DNA from: Aphrocallistes beatrix
Taxonomy: Eukaryota; Porifera; Hexactinellida; Sceptrulophora; Aphrocallistidae
Direction: 5' to 3'
Length of the DNA: 64,000 nt
Assembly: GCA_963281255.1 (NCBI GenBank)
Contig: OY725496.1
Coordinates: 3,162,001 to 3,226,000 of the forward strand
In this document: one piece after another, positions 45,359-47,140 of the stretch
Layout of the letters: every line of letters begins with the position of its first letter
Numbering within the stretch: the stretch's first letter is position 1
Made by a program: the position numbers and the translations under genes
The notes under the pieces: generated by a model
The model's database searches: none
Seen by the model: only the letters and a program-made list of their open reading frames with translations
Told to the model about the DNA's origin: nothing

Positions 45359-46635
45359 CATACAAACATACAATCCAAGGAACTTGATGACGCATAATGA
45401 CAACGTCATAACAGAGTGATGAGTCAGCACTCTGTTATGACGTCATCATTACGCATTAAAAATTGACAAATTGACAAATTTGGTGATTTTTCGAGTGATA
45501 TCGATTATAACAGTAAGAAAGACGTGTTTAGAGATGTTATCTACCTTAAAATTAATCATTGTGAGTTTAGGCACCCGAAGGGCACCTCCGGCGAACATAA
45601 AGTGTCCACCAGCCGCTCAGCGCAAGCAAGTGAAGCTCGCTTGTATATATATACAGTCGACTCCACTAATAGGGTCACTGTTTAATTGGGTTACATTTTG
45701 TTCTTTTTCAGTAACAGTTATTTTTTAGCCTGATTTTTTGCAAGATCCCGTGTAAAAACGTGGAAATTACTCCTTAAATCTTGAAAATATTCTTCTAACA
45801 AAATACCGGCAGTCTTAATTTAAATTCGATTGATTCTCTAAATTAGTATGTCAAGTCAAGTCAAAAACATATTTGCATTTGTAGAGATTTCAAAATTTTA
45901 GGACGAGCGTGTTTGTATTTATATTTGATTTCTAAAAACCGTTTTTTGCCCAAACCAGCTTACCGATGAAAAAATATTTCAATAATCCAATTTAACTTTA
46001 AAATAACATAACTTCATTTGCAAATTTTTAACTAGTTCTTTGAAAAGACTTTTTTTGAAATTTTCAAAATCGACCCATTTTCTCGAATATTAACCTTATG
46101 AGAGTATCCTTTTCAGATTAATTTTAAATCAAATCTTTTCCTGGGGGGGGCAAGCCCACCCAGACCCATCCTTACGGACGCTCGCTACCCCGCTTTGTGT
46201 CCACCTAAATACTATATTTTAAAAATATGCCCCCTCTCCGAGGTCTGCCTCCCTCTTGATAAATGTCTTGCTATGCCCCTGTGTATTTCTAACGCTCAAA
46301 TGAGTTGACTCAACCCTGACAAGGAATATTGAATTAACTGCTCTAAATAAAATTGTAATAATTGATTGTATTTGATGTATCTTCTTTTTTATGTGTTTAC
46401 CTCTTTATAGCTCTCTCTTGTTCTTCAACAGCTAGGCTATGATCTTAGCCCGGAATGTCTAGAAGTCATAATTAACAGGTTCTCCATACAAGAGCAGATT
46501 AGTTTCTCGGACTATATCGCCATCGTCTGTAGAGTAAAGATGGTAACTGATATGTTCAAGTTAAAACACGATCCTAAGAAGAAGCTAATTACTTTCACTC
46601 TAGAGACTTTGCTTCTTAATTCACTTAAGCTCTAA
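2924..46635 (+). CDS. Calpain large subunit, C-terminal part (five exons)
   Basis: Calpains are calcium-dependent intracellular cysteine proteases. Exons 2924-3106, 6325-6607, 9245-9468, 11103-11366 and 46411-46635 join in frame to give 392 residues and a stop. The first three exons give the C2-like domain: a GEFWM..EDF motif, then AGGCRNY and NPNF, CSVIIALMQK and IGFTVYK, then the RYIIVP and GEFLLRIF strands. The last two give the penta-EF-hand domain, which places this among the classical, PEF-bearing calpains. The papain-like protease core with Cys-His-Asn is upstream of the window. The final intron is 35 kb with a GC donor. The paralogue is not determinable, so no symbol is given. Confidence 0.9.
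3201..4310 (+). pseudogene. Penelope-like element, 5'-truncated, GIY-YIG end
   Basis: The best part is 3725-4159: a Cys-rich CTKRCDVCANY stretch, then a hydrophobic strand and YIGQTG, followed by HNHRLARHLQKCP and a Glu-containing helix. This is the order of the zinc-binding linker and GIY-YIG endonuclease at the C-terminus of Penelope-like reverse transcriptases. The stop is at 4157-4159. Earlier frames are proline-rich and broken. The 3' UTR matches that of the copy at 24247-25660. The element lies between (TA)n tracts, and a Helitron-like 5' fragment (3136-3165) precedes it. Confidence 0.7.
4243..4292 (+). ncRNA. Candidate hammerhead ribozyme in Penelope-like 3' UTR
   Basis: CTGATGA (4243-4249), then GCCTT-loop-AAGGC (4250-4265), then GAAA (4266-4269) gives both conserved hammerhead core boxes with a perfect 5-bp stem II. 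A possible stem III pairs AGCA with TGCT, which would put cleavage after TGCTA at 4292. Stem I is not convincing from the flanks. Hammerheads are known in Penelope-like elements. The second copy at 24308-24342 keeps the layout with a compensating stem II change. Confidence 0.55.
4351..4582. mobile_element. MITE with AAGTTGACTAATTCAT ends
   Basis: Inverted ends AAGTTGACTAATTCAT / ATGAATTAGTCAACTT, flanked by TA-rich sequence. No coding capacity. Related copies lie at 43553-43793 and 43805-43883. Confidence 0.7.
4780..5095. repeat. GATC-rich foldback, copy 1
   Basis: GATC recurs densely in both arms (for example CTCGATCCTAGCTGATATTATGATC on the left and ACTCGATCGTGGATCC on the right) around an AT-rich core. 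A second copy with the same layout is at 13085-13460. No superfamily is evident. Confidence 0.55.
5613..5781. mobile_element. Tigger/pogo-type MITE, 169 bp, copy 1
   Basis: Inverted ends CAGTCGAAACCGG / CCGGTTTCGACTG flanked by TA on both sides. The inner sequence shares the GGTTTATCC/TTCTTAC motifs found beside the pogo transposase relic at 41244-42166, whose right end (to 42729) carries the same terminus. A copy of identical length is at 55486-55654. Confidence 0.8.
6325..6607 (+). CDS. Calpain exon b: middle of C2-like domain
   Basis: Acceptor ..CTAATAG before GACACAG. The exon encodes AGGCRNYSTFHKNPNF, an acidic DLKEDADGDG segment (the calpain acidic loop region), then CSVIIALMQKDCRKQKK and IGFTVYK. 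It ends at G|GTATTA in phase 1. All these segments line up with calpain domain III. Confidence 0.9.
6775..6945. repeat. Dispersed repeat, also inverted at about 29965-30075
   Basis: The segment ending GGAAGCACACTCATCCCGTC and TGTAAGGGGA reappears inverted near 29980-30030. The same CTTACGTCATGCTAAGTC-like stretch accompanies it. Class unknown. Confidence 0.5.
6965..7860. mobile_element. Foldback element with about 325-bp inverted arms
   Basis: The left arm (about 6965-7290) and right arm (about 7535-7860) are nearly perfect inverted copies, beginning CATAGCCTACTGTATATAAG. A spacer of about 245 bp separates them and contains CCATAGCAACACTGGAATGT. No protein is encoded. A second, partial copy with the same spacer and right arm is at 34130-34960. 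Confidence 0.85.
7866..8641 (+). mobile_element. Helitron-like element, copy 2 (full ends)
   Basis: It starts A|TCCTTACTATTAAAACTCG and ends AAGCGAAGCGCGCTTG|T. This copy shows the family's true 5' end, about 40 bp upstream of the (TA)n tract. A separate inverted-repeat element is nested in that tract (7909-8144). The rest matches copy 1, including the CATCATGGAATTATGACGTC-type palindromic region. Confidence 0.65.
7909..8144. mobile_element. MITE nested in the Helitron TA tract
   Basis: Ends CC(T/G)TAAACTGGGGCGACT in inverted orientation, with an inner inverted repeat CAATAGCAATTTTAATAAA. It is flanked by TA repeats on both sides, which fits a TA-duplicating DNA transposon. Confidence 0.7.
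8642..9244. other. Calpain intron, nothing recognised
   Basis: AT-rich intron sequence between a Helitron-like end and calpain exon c. A weak minus-strand ORF (8972-9211) has no recognisable family. Confidence 0.4.
9245..9468 (+). CDS. Calpain exon c: end of C2-like domain and linker
   Basis: Acceptor TTTTAG before CAAGG; phase 1 joins to give ARLNLSPGRYIIVP, then GEFLLRIFTE, the last strands of the C2-like domain. A Ser/Asp/Gly-rich linker follows, as is usual before the penta-EF-hand. The donor is taken as CAT|GTACGC, phase 0. It is weaker than its neighbours, so the exact end is less sure than the start. Confidence 0.85.
10292..11081 (+). mobile_element. Helitron-like element, longer variant
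   Basis: It starts A|TCTTATATATTAAAATGC and ends AAGCGAAGCGCGCTTG|T. It shares the inner GAATTGATTGAAG and the terminal GC-rich segment with the common family but has a different middle containing two TAGAGACTAGCTTCCAACG repeats. Its 3' end is 21 bp before calpain exon d, so the exon's branch point is probably inside the element. Confidence 0.65.
11103..11366 (+). CDS. Calpain exon d: penta-EF-hand, hands 1-3
   Basis: Acceptor CTCTTTAG before ATGTTCG. The exon encodes a first EF-hand (IAGSDGRIDGDELIDLL), a canonical-looking loop (EDRDRAGSLNFEQ) and the start of the next hand (FRRMDETHSHLISKHQ). That third loop lacks several calcium ligands, with Gln where Glu is expected at loop position 12. 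The donor is CAG|GCAAGT, a GC rather than GT. Reading on to the exon at 46411 keeps exact family spacing. A Helitron-like element ends only 21 bp before this exon. Confidence 0.87.
11385..12429. other. Calpain giant intron, nothing recognised
   Basis: AT-rich DNA with no repeat ends or coding signal that I can support. Confidence 0.4.
12430..12930 (-). pseudogene. MULE-type transposase relic
   Basis: On the minus strand, a VPNTIVTDGEPA-like stretch near 12640-12680 matches the conserved IVTD..A catalytic region of Mutator-like transposases. A short ORF (12683-12928) lies on its N-terminal side. Frames are broken and no terminal repeats were found. Confidence 0.5.
13085..13460. repeat. GATC-rich foldback, copy 2
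   Basis: Arms are rich in GATCG/CGATC on both sides of an AT-rich core, ending GGGCATTAGGATCGCGCGAT. It shares TTAGCTGATAT and TCCATCCGATC with the copy at 4780-5095. Confidence 0.55.
13461..15093. other. Relic DNA, no gene recognised
   Basis: Several short minus-strand ORFs (14050-14587) look like fragments of a decayed coding element, but I could not assign a family. A GC-rich patch at 15000-15070 has GGGCC/GGCCC repeats, perhaps a MITE end. Confidence 0.4.
15094..15453 (-). pseudogene. Integrase relic, C-terminal part (split by insertions)
   Basis: The minus-strand ORF 15094-15393 (99 aa), extended in frame toward 15453, has a WPWDLLPKV then HRSLSKTPWEVYY pattern. This is typical of integrase just after the catalytic Glu. 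The matching upstream part is at 21134-21681 on the same strand. The gap between them is taken up by the Ty3 element and a TTAA-flanked MITE, so this is one older relic cut twice. Confidence 0.7.
15454..15626 (-). repeat. Ty3/Gypsy 3' LTR
   Basis: 173 bp, TG...CA as read on the plus strand, identical by eye to 20055-20227. It is preceded by the CATT target duplication. Confidence 0.92.
15660..17206 (-). CDS. pol: Ty3 integrase (two frames)
   Basis: Integrase joins element DNA to the target. The HHCC zinc domain reads H..QHHLGANGT ... CRGCLTCQRAK. The DDE core has Asp in GIDVGTLP, Asp in LSDQGSS and Glu in DGMAERN. The frame 16103-17206 runs into nonsense near 16165, and the C-terminal part (from DYVMLKRS, the GPY-type module PRFDGPYTI) continues in the frame 15660-16241. 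There is no chromodomain at the end; the tail is acidic, then Arg-rich. Confidence 0.85.
17230..17547 (-). CDS. pol: Ty3 RNase H, continued in another frame
   Basis: After the break near 17575 the RNase H domain goes on in this frame: a YFSSALSSSQRNYS motif, LEAWAAI, HTDHSPLKWI and the terminal VADYLSRK typical of Ty3 RNase H. It ends at TAG just after SRK. The integrase N-terminus then continues in a third frame, a one-base loss at about 17232. Confidence 0.85.
   Translation of the reverse strand: MDERTGKIRPIEYFSSALSSSQRNYSAGQLEAWAAIAASRKWAVYLKGSVGVVLHTDHSPLKWILTQRDPKPTFTRWLMELQEIPLRIETRSGKDNIVADYLSRK
17409..18845 (-). CDS. pol: Ty3 protease C-term, reverse transcriptase, RNase H start
   Basis: The reading frame really opens near 18880 and continues from protease. 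It encodes LLLGRTF (protease end), then RT motifs: a VKKKDGSLRFAVDYRRLN stretch, SKLDIASAYWTVPI, PFGLCNSQATFQRLMD, catalytic FVDDILIFS, and the RT connection domain. RNase H begins with the ETDAS motif, but about 17573-17580 the sensible frame shifts, so the last about 55 residues of this ORF are out of frame. Confidence 0.88.
   Translation of the reverse strand: MDTDEPTLLLGRTFMQKLGSIDFDFERGRIKLGKHWLDVENTVKGATPLARAQVVKREEELDGSIAEEMVELLGPELVEGQRNLIEALALQYEGIFSRNRRQPTRTKLDVHHAIVTADNPSSRPRRVPPSWEIEINRQLEEMMGANPPICRPSNSPWSSDVVLVKKKDGSLRFAVDYRRLNAITKRDQYSLPNPQSIFDKLRGSRFFSKLDIASAYWTVPIRESDIEKTAFHTPRGLFEMIVMPFGLCNSQATFQRLMDRALGGVSNAESFVDDILIFSNSFEEHLSHLRDVFQRLEFAGLQLRKDKCRLAYRGVEFLGHWISEEGRSPLTSYAKRVHSFSRPNNVKELQRYLGMANYYRCYIRNFSMVAEPLYTLTRTGQKWYWDEQCERGFDELRNRLLKEPVILTYPCWEREFHIETDASQPELEVYSDKWMRGLGKLDQLNIFHRPSAQVNATTQRVNWRHGRPSRHHVNGPFT
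18880..20031 (-). CDS. gag: Ty3 Gag plus N-terminal half of protease (383 aa)
   Basis: Gag packages the element RNA into particles. Start ATG is at 20031, 23 nt after the LTR. The Gag capsid-like region covers residues 1-200, followed by an acidic patch. A CCHC zinc knuckle lies at residues 258-271 (CYGCGKPGHLARNC) and the protease active site DTG at 337-339. The frame ends at TGA 18880-18882, inside the protease. The next frame carries the rest of the protease, with its LLLGR strand, so a frame change is needed. Confidence 0.88.
   Translation of the reverse strand: MATPVAVSVPPLREGQTIASWQPFFTAAVSTLIGTQEGEKAAIRLLPAYVKKGKLEEKTVLKVLELNTITAAFEFLKERLDPEKDVFAAAERFKNLTWPPGELAMDFYVRFLDEALQAELTPRHACVFFVSQMPQEVQAKLKEWIRTREELSEDDALKMTGEVKRALLLKGIPLDKGFRGVPVERIARIETSKRENEREPQESEDEDDTETARLRLRQDWERNRTNVEVNRDVNFVNSRKTIPPGRRWPAPQNQVLICYGCGKPGHLARNCPERRYETYQQTGYRANRFQGRWDHGKDSRNRANWRGKERILQVSTGEGAVSVHVIIGGERLTAILDTGASPCVMDSNTAKKTKLFESMIANPTDVYGLCSNPVPVLGYANTD
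20043..20053 (-). promoter_or_regulatory. Candidate self-primer binding site
   Basis: One base inside the LTR, the element RNA reads AAGUACAAGUG. It pairs perfectly over 11 nt with CACUUGUACUU inside the LTR (20112 down to 20102). The Tf1/sushi group primes reverse transcription by folding the first 11 nt of its own RNA onto such a site. No ordinary tRNA-type PBS was recognised here. Confidence 0.6.
20055..20227 (-). repeat. Ty3/Gypsy 5' LTR
   Basis: 173 bp, the promoter-side LTR for this minus-strand element. It holds AAGTACAAGTG at 20102-20112 (plus strand), whose transcript is complementary to the sequence next to the LTR. The Gag start codon is only 23 nt beyond the LTR. Confidence 0.92.
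20254..21104. mobile_element. TTAA-flanked MITE, 851 bp
   Basis: Ends GGTTCGGCTTCGGCCAGATT and its reverse complement (one mismatch, C/A), each directly flanked by TTAA (20250-20253 and 21105-21108). A TTAA duplication is the hallmark of piggyBac-type transposition, although the GGTT terminus is not the classical CCC. It interrupts the integrase relic. Confidence 0.8.
21134..21681 (-). pseudogene. Integrase relic, core part
   Basis: Two minus-strand ORFs (21373-21681 and 21134-21376) encode a CEICLSNL zinc-type stretch, FERVQIDLTQV (first Asp), VIDCFSKYTWAFPL, LQSDNGGEF (second Asp) and SPTSQGQIE (Glu). One frameshift lies at about 21375. The next part of the same relic is at 15094-15453. 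The family matches the relic at 1130-1620. Confidence 0.75.
22009..22240. mobile_element. hAT-type MITE, 232 bp, 8-bp duplication
   Basis: Left end CAGTGGCGTAGCTGGG and right end CCCAGCTACGCCA. The 8-bp TTTGCAGC directly flanks both sides (22001-22008 and 22241-22248). The CAGTGGCGTAGC terminus is common in animal hAT elements. Confidence 0.8.
22241..23335. other. Non-coding DNA with a Tc1-like end fragment
   Basis: TATTTGTATGGGG...GAATACTTTTGCC near 22464-22508 resembles the right end of the Tc1-like MITEs at 26106 and 40461. Otherwise nothing is recognised. Confidence 0.4.
23336..23806 (-). mobile_element. Helitron-like element, copy on minus strand
   Basis: Minus-strand start TCTGTAACGAATTGATTG (23806 downward) and end GCGAAGCGCGCTTG at 23336, followed on that strand by T. 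It is about 470 bp, with the family's internal layout intact. Confidence 0.6.
24247..25660 (-). pseudogene. Penelope-like element, RT copy with internal deletion
   Basis: Minus-strand ORFs (25259-25576, 24978-25325, 24253-24957) encode a proline-rich N-terminus, then a reverse transcriptase with RPIVSHKPS, DIIKFYPSTPHDLI (motif A), GIPMGLPLAPELSR (motif B) and LTLYFDD (motif C). After motif C the copy jumps straight to the 3' UTR, so the RT thumb and the GIY-YIG domain are missing. The 3' UTR is homologous to 4160-4310. (TA)n tracts flank both sides. Confidence 0.72.
24308..24342 (-). ncRNA. Candidate hammerhead ribozyme, second copy
   Basis: On the minus strand, CTGATGA (24342-24336) is followed by GGCTT-loop-AAGCA and GAAA (24320-24317). 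Compared with the copy at 4243, the second pair of stem II is G-C instead of C-G, a compensating change. The closing pair is G-A here, so this copy may be weakened. TGCTAATAAACT downstream is conserved. Confidence 0.5.
25680..26086 (+). mobile_element. Helitron-like element, 5'-truncated
   Basis: It begins inside the family at CTATGGCTCCAGTAAGTTC, just after the (TA)n tract bordering the Penelope-like copy, and ends AGCGAAGCGTGCTTG|T. Confidence 0.6.
26106..26580. mobile_element. Tc1/mariner-like MITE with long inverted ends
   Basis: CTGCCTGAACAAAAGTATTC at the left and GAATACTTTTGTTCAGGCAG at the right, with inverted arms of about 100 bp. It lies between TA tracts. The same family is at 40461-40937. 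No transposase inside. Confidence 0.78.
26631..27074 (+). mobile_element. Helitron-like element
   Basis: Begins TGTAACGAATTGATT after a 50-bp (TA)n tract and ends CGAACGCTTG|T with a shortened terminal hairpin. Confidence 0.58.
27075..27740. other. Non-coding DNA with hAT-like ends
   Basis: Two motifs, CAGGGGCTCTCAACC (near 27115) and GCTTCTCAACCTTTTTTTGA (27160), resemble hAT termini, but no complete element could be bounded. Confidence 0.4.
27741..28020 (-). mobile_element. Degraded Helitron-like fragment
   Basis: The terminal CAAGCGCGCTTCGCG is at 27741. The family's ATGACGTAATAA-type and AATTACGTCATAATTCCGTC segments follow at a distance, with much divergence. Confidence 0.5.
28693..29344. 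mobile_element. Foldback with arms of 25-bp tandem repeats
   Basis: The left arm holds about nine direct copies of a unit containing GGAATAAGACCGAATTATCA. The right arm holds the inverse, CGGTCTTATTCCAGTCTTAA-type units. Between them is a second array of about 42-bp units with AATCGATTTGTTCTAAACAA (28970-29140). The element carries no protein. It resembles pogo-type ends beside 42187-42735 in layout, though not in exact sequence. Confidence 0.8.
30281..30527. mobile_element. Tc1/mariner-like MITE, 247 bp
   Basis: Ends CACTGCCTGGCCAAAAGTAT and its inverse ATACTTTTGGCCAGGTAGTG, each next to TA. Inverted arms extend with GTGCCAC motifs. No ORF. Confidence 0.82.
30528..31522. other. Calpain giant intron, mostly unrecognised
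   Basis: A CAGTGGCGACGCGAAG hAT-like end occurs near 30845. No partner end was found. The stretch runs into the assembly gap. Confidence 0.4.
31523..31722. other. Assembly gap (200 N)
   Basis: Exactly 200 undetermined bases, probably a scaffold join of arbitrary size. Distances across it, including the calpain intron length, are therefore approximate. Confidence 0.99.
31966..32040. mobile_element. 57-bp palindrome with 9-bp target duplication
   Basis: Positions 31975-32031 form two perfect 26-bp arms (GGGCATGCCTAATTTACGGG... and inverse) around a TGCCG loop. GAGTCTAGG directly repeats on both sides (31966-31974 and 32032-32040). A 9-bp duplication is typical of MULE transposition, but the element is far smaller than known MITEs. 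Confidence 0.8.
32095..32450 (-). pseudogene. pogo/Tigger transposase relic
   Basis: On the minus strand an N-terminal helix-turn-helix segment (KEKYRLIMLFD..) matches the relic at 41244-42166. CENP-B-like residues downstream are broken by frameshifts. AATAAACCGA-type tandem repeats border it, as they do the other pogo relic. Confidence 0.65.
32482..33090. mobile_element. Foldback with CCCGGGAT-repeat ends
   Basis: Inverted ends AGGGTTTTTAATCCCGG / CCGGGATTAAAAACCCT enclose several ATCCCGGGAT palindromes near both ends. It sits inside an ATAAACCGA repeat array. Decayed relatives lie at 49600-49925 and at about 62465-62530 and 63022-63050. Confidence 0.75.
33091..33215. repeat. Tandem ATAAACCGA-type repeat (pogo end array)
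   Basis: Units such as GTAAGGATAAACCGAA recur about eight times. The array continues from 32440-32481 across the inserted foldback. Confidence 0.75.
33412..33881. mobile_element. Tc1-like MITE with about 180-bp inverted arms
   Basis: The left arm begins with ACAAAAGTATTTGAAAT and the right arm ends with ATTTCAAATACTTTTGT. Arms also share TCGATTTCAAATTCATATTC. No transposase. The right end overlaps the MULE-like ORF frame by chance. Confidence 0.75.
33885..34110 (-). pseudogene. MULE transposase N-terminal relic
   Basis: The minus-strand frame contains NHNHQADIASIEAAKAIEAV and LPSKESLSKIVRRKR, the pattern upstream of the catalytic domain in FLYWCH-type Mutator-like transposases. The downstream catalytic part is absent. 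Confidence 0.6.
34130..34960. mobile_element. Foldback element copy 2, interrupted
   Basis: It matches the spacer and right arm of the element at 6965-7860 (CCATAGCAACACTGGAATGT ... GTGAGGCCTTATATGCAG). The left arm is missing. A TA-flanked MITE (34385-34807) is inserted in its right arm. Confidence 0.75.
34385..34807. mobile_element. Mariner-type MITE nested in the foldback
   Basis: Ends CAGGGTGTTTCAGCGATTG and CAATGAAACACCCTG, flanked by TA on both sides. No ORF. Confidence 0.8.
34961..35189. repeat. Short direct repeat CCCCAGTTTGC...CAGTCGCTAGCCAGAGAT
   Basis: A segment with CAATCAGTCGCTAGCCAGAG occurs twice (35022-35050 and 35158-35180), each after CCCCAGTTTGC. Origin unknown. Confidence 0.55.
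35190..35700 (-). pseudogene. Mariner/Tc1 transposase C-terminal relic
   Basis: The minus strand encodes FVFQQDGAPA (second catalytic Asp) and, after a frameshift, a PYSPDLNPMDY motif (third Asp), the typical DDE/D signature. The N-terminal DNA-binding half is missing. It is flanked by unrelated repeats. Confidence 0.78.
35745..35950. repeat. Dispersed repeat, inverted copy at 61370-61545
   Basis: GACCTCCTAGGCTAGTA, TTGAATTTCATC and CGATTTCAAACACTACC are shared in inverted order with the region near 61.4-61.5 kb. No coding potential. Confidence 0.6.
35951..37767. other. Relic DNA, no gene recognised
   Basis: Minus-strand ORFs at 36420-36632 and 36977-37243 look like fragments of a decayed protein with Cys and Lys-rich patches. 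I cannot assign them. ACAAAAGTATTCGACCACG at 37585 is a Tc1-like end without partner. Confidence 0.4.
37768..38952 (+). CDS. NHL-repeat beta-propeller protein, intronless
   Basis: The open frame encodes a coiled coil (about residues 38-105, with KLLAELN and EKEKAREE heptads) and a six-bladed NHL propeller. The propeller strands begin PSGLRV, PHSVDV, PFGIIV, PRDVNI, ETIFLC and PTGVEI, most followed by VAD or TSD. NHL propellers bind RNA or protein, as in TRIM-NHL proteins, but no RING or B-box is visible. The 5' end is uncertain: there is no good in-frame ATG before the coiled coil, so an upstream exon or a splice at GCTAG (about 37890) is possible. AATAAA lies at 39047. It is nested in the calpain intron, same strand; a retrocopy or single-exon gene. 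Confidence 0.78.
   Translation: MASSLYFSQSLRKTRRGVVLHKYWAFLLPLECCLVQKINARRDKLLAELNGIKVQYHEKEKAREEYVNNLTNLRKKLEGMVNRTVLQNEHLTNVQTQLAQFEIATPVPLPDITWNLNDLLNQCENFGTFQDVSNKYRAMRNINNTMLQYQLSKPSGLRVIGGEKLYVADCWNGRVQVVDIVHQKGIGEVGKGTLVWPHSVDVYDQVLYTSDYGLNTIAKFKNDEFILRSKEGELNSPFGIIVDENEVYVADNGNNRIAVLSLDLEFIREFGKTLKTPRDVNINQNRVFVADNSDAQNVHIFSKTGDLLSSIISLGNKTETIFLCFDKFNNILISHGSANKIHIYTIEGQLIHSISCVPQNVPNAKYTPTGVEITQDNKIIIVDFTSDMIVMYVH
39158..39924. mobile_element. Foldback/MITE with about 190-bp inverted arms
   Basis: Arms CTAAGGGCATTCAAAAAGTT ... and inverse AACTTTTTGAATGCCCTTAG are nearly identical, with TA flanks. An inner inverted portion around TTTTTTGTGCATCGGTTTA continues the pairing. The spacer is about 400 bp with no ORF. 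Confidence 0.82.
40155..40973 (-). mobile_element. Helitron-like element with Tc1-like insertion
   Basis: The minus-strand 5' end TCCTTACTATTAAAACTAG is at 40973. A Tc1-like MITE (40461-40937) fills its TA tract. The body then runs down to about 40155, where the 3' hairpin is missing. Confidence 0.6.
40461..40937. mobile_element. Tc1/mariner-like MITE, second copy
   Basis: Ends CACTGCCTGAACAAAGGTAT and GAATACTTTTGTTCAGGCAGTG in inverted order, flanked by TA. It belongs to the same family as 26106-26580, with inner GTGATCACCATTGTATATGA in common. Confidence 0.82.
41244..42166 (-). pseudogene. pogo/Tigger-type transposase relic
   Basis: The minus strand reads an N-terminal helix-turn-helix (42166-41936), then a CENP-B-like HTH with ESWVQRWRERHGI, then a DDE_1 core with YNMDETALFW (first Asp) and LMFIDNCPSH (second Asp). 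Breaks: an in-frame TAA after DSKRK (about 41936), a frameshift at about 41460, and loss of the third acidic residue at the C-terminus. Clearly non-functional. Tandem repeats follow on the 5' side. Confidence 0.85.
42187..42735. repeat. Array of GTTAGAATAAACCGATAGTTT units beside pogo relic
   Basis: About 15 variants of GAGTTAGAATAAACCGA and TAGTTTAAATAAACTGA run from 42187 to 42460, then sparser to GTTAGAAAAACCCGGTTTCG at 42710. The array ends in CGGTTTCGACTG, the same terminus as the Tigger MITEs, so it is the extended end of the pogo element. A hAT MITE is inserted. Confidence 0.82.
42514..42615. mobile_element. hAT MITE, 102 bp, perfect 8-bp duplication
   Basis: Ends CAGGGCTGTCCAAC / GTTGGACAGCGCTG. 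AGTTAGAA directly repeats at 42506-42513 and 42616-42623. The duplication shows it inserted into the pogo repeat array. Confidence 0.88.
42736..43552. other. Non-coding DNA with AAGTACTT repeats
   Basis: Between 43015 and 43340, ACTTAAGTACTT-type motifs recur in both orientations and end CTTGAACCCAACCCTG, a possible hAT-type terminus. No full element could be bounded. Confidence 0.4.
43553..43883. mobile_element. Two MITEs with GTTGACTAATTCAT ends, in tandem
   Basis: Copies at 43553-43793 and 43805-43883 have the inverted ends GTTGACTAATTCAT / ATGAATTAGTCAAC. The interior is a run of GAATAATTC variants. Same family as 4351-4582. Confidence 0.72.
43894..44346 (-). mobile_element. Helitron-like element, minus strand
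   Basis: The 3' end CAAGCGCGCTTCGC is at 43894 on the plus strand, preceded by A. The 5' end is near 44346 with a (TA) tract, where the next MITE begins. Confidence 0.6.
44350..44537. mobile_element. pogo-type MITE, 188 bp
   Basis: Ends CAGTCGACTCCGCTTAATAG / CTATTAAGCGGAGTCGACTG with TA flanks. A partial left end recurs at 45655-45690. It lies in the TA tract of the adjacent Helitron-like copy. Confidence 0.85.
44558..45318. mobile_element. Mariner-type foldback, 761 bp with about 225-bp arms
   Basis: Ends CAGGGTGGCCCATAAGTTC / GAACTTATGAGCCACCCTG with TA flanks. Inverted arms run about 225 bp to CTGGCTCGCAGCGAAAATCG, where the inner arm also pairs. No transposase. Confidence 0.85.
45430..45643 (+). 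mobile_element. Helitron-like 3' half
   Basis: Starts within the family at GTTATGACGTCATCATTACG and ends AGTGAAGCTCGCTTG|T. A short inverted copy of the same region (45385-45425) precedes it. Confidence 0.55.
45660..46410. other. Calpain giant intron, 3' end, nothing recognised
   Basis: AT-rich. A hAT-like end CTTGCTATGCCCCTG is at 46268-46282. The last 30 bases are a pyrimidine-rich acceptor region. Confidence 0.4.
46411..46635 (+). CDS. Calpain last exon: penta-EF-hand, hands 4-5 and stop
   Basis: Acceptor CTCTTTATAG before CTCTCTC, phase 0. It encodes LSLVLQQLGYDL, then ECLEVIINRF, the ISFSDYIAIVCRV helix and MFKLKHDPKKKLITFTLETLL, which fits the last two hands, including the pairing hand. 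Stop TAA is at 46633-46635. A candidate AATAAA polyadenylation signal lies at 46853-46858. The join with 11103-11366 needs no residues added or removed against the usual PEF spacing. Confidence 0.87.
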   Translation, partial: LSLVLQQLGYDLSPECLEVIINRFSIQEQISFSDYIAIVCRVKMVTDMFKLKHDPKKKLITFTLETLLLNSLKL

Positions 46636-47140
46636 GCCCATCTTCACTTAAGAATTTTAGTTTTATAGTTATATAGCCTTTATTATACATATTTTCCCAT
46701 TCTAACTTTTTATTTCACTATGATATTTAACCCTATAAATTGATATTGAATACAAAACATAATTGGCTCCCTCGAAACGAATAGTCTCATACTTGTACCA
46801 AGTATAGGTAGGAGGGGCGCGAAATTCCACATTTGGGGTCTTTAAGACTATTAATAAAGTTCTTAACTACGTACATGTGGGATCAATACGGTCGAAATCA
46901 TTACACTGGTCAACAACAAAAAAAACTTTTTTTCTTGTTAGAACGATTTAGTGTATATTTGGTGCCCTGAATTTCAAAATTACCATTGGTTTTGCTGAAT
47001 TGGCTCTAGTTTTTTTGAGATATCGAATTTCCTTGGAAATACCAGAAATTGTTATCGGCGGTAGCATTTCTGGTGATTACAAAATATATAAATAAGTTGA
47101 GCATTAATTCAATTACATATGATAGTAAATTGATTGATTA
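46636..47140. other. Calpain 3' flank
   Basis: Contains the candidate AATAAA (46853-46858). Nothing else recognised. Confidence 0.45.

Noticed and set aside
45176-45430. ORF with a poly-Tyr/Ile stretch
   Set aside because: The stretch is a translated (TA)n microsatellite joined to a MITE arm.
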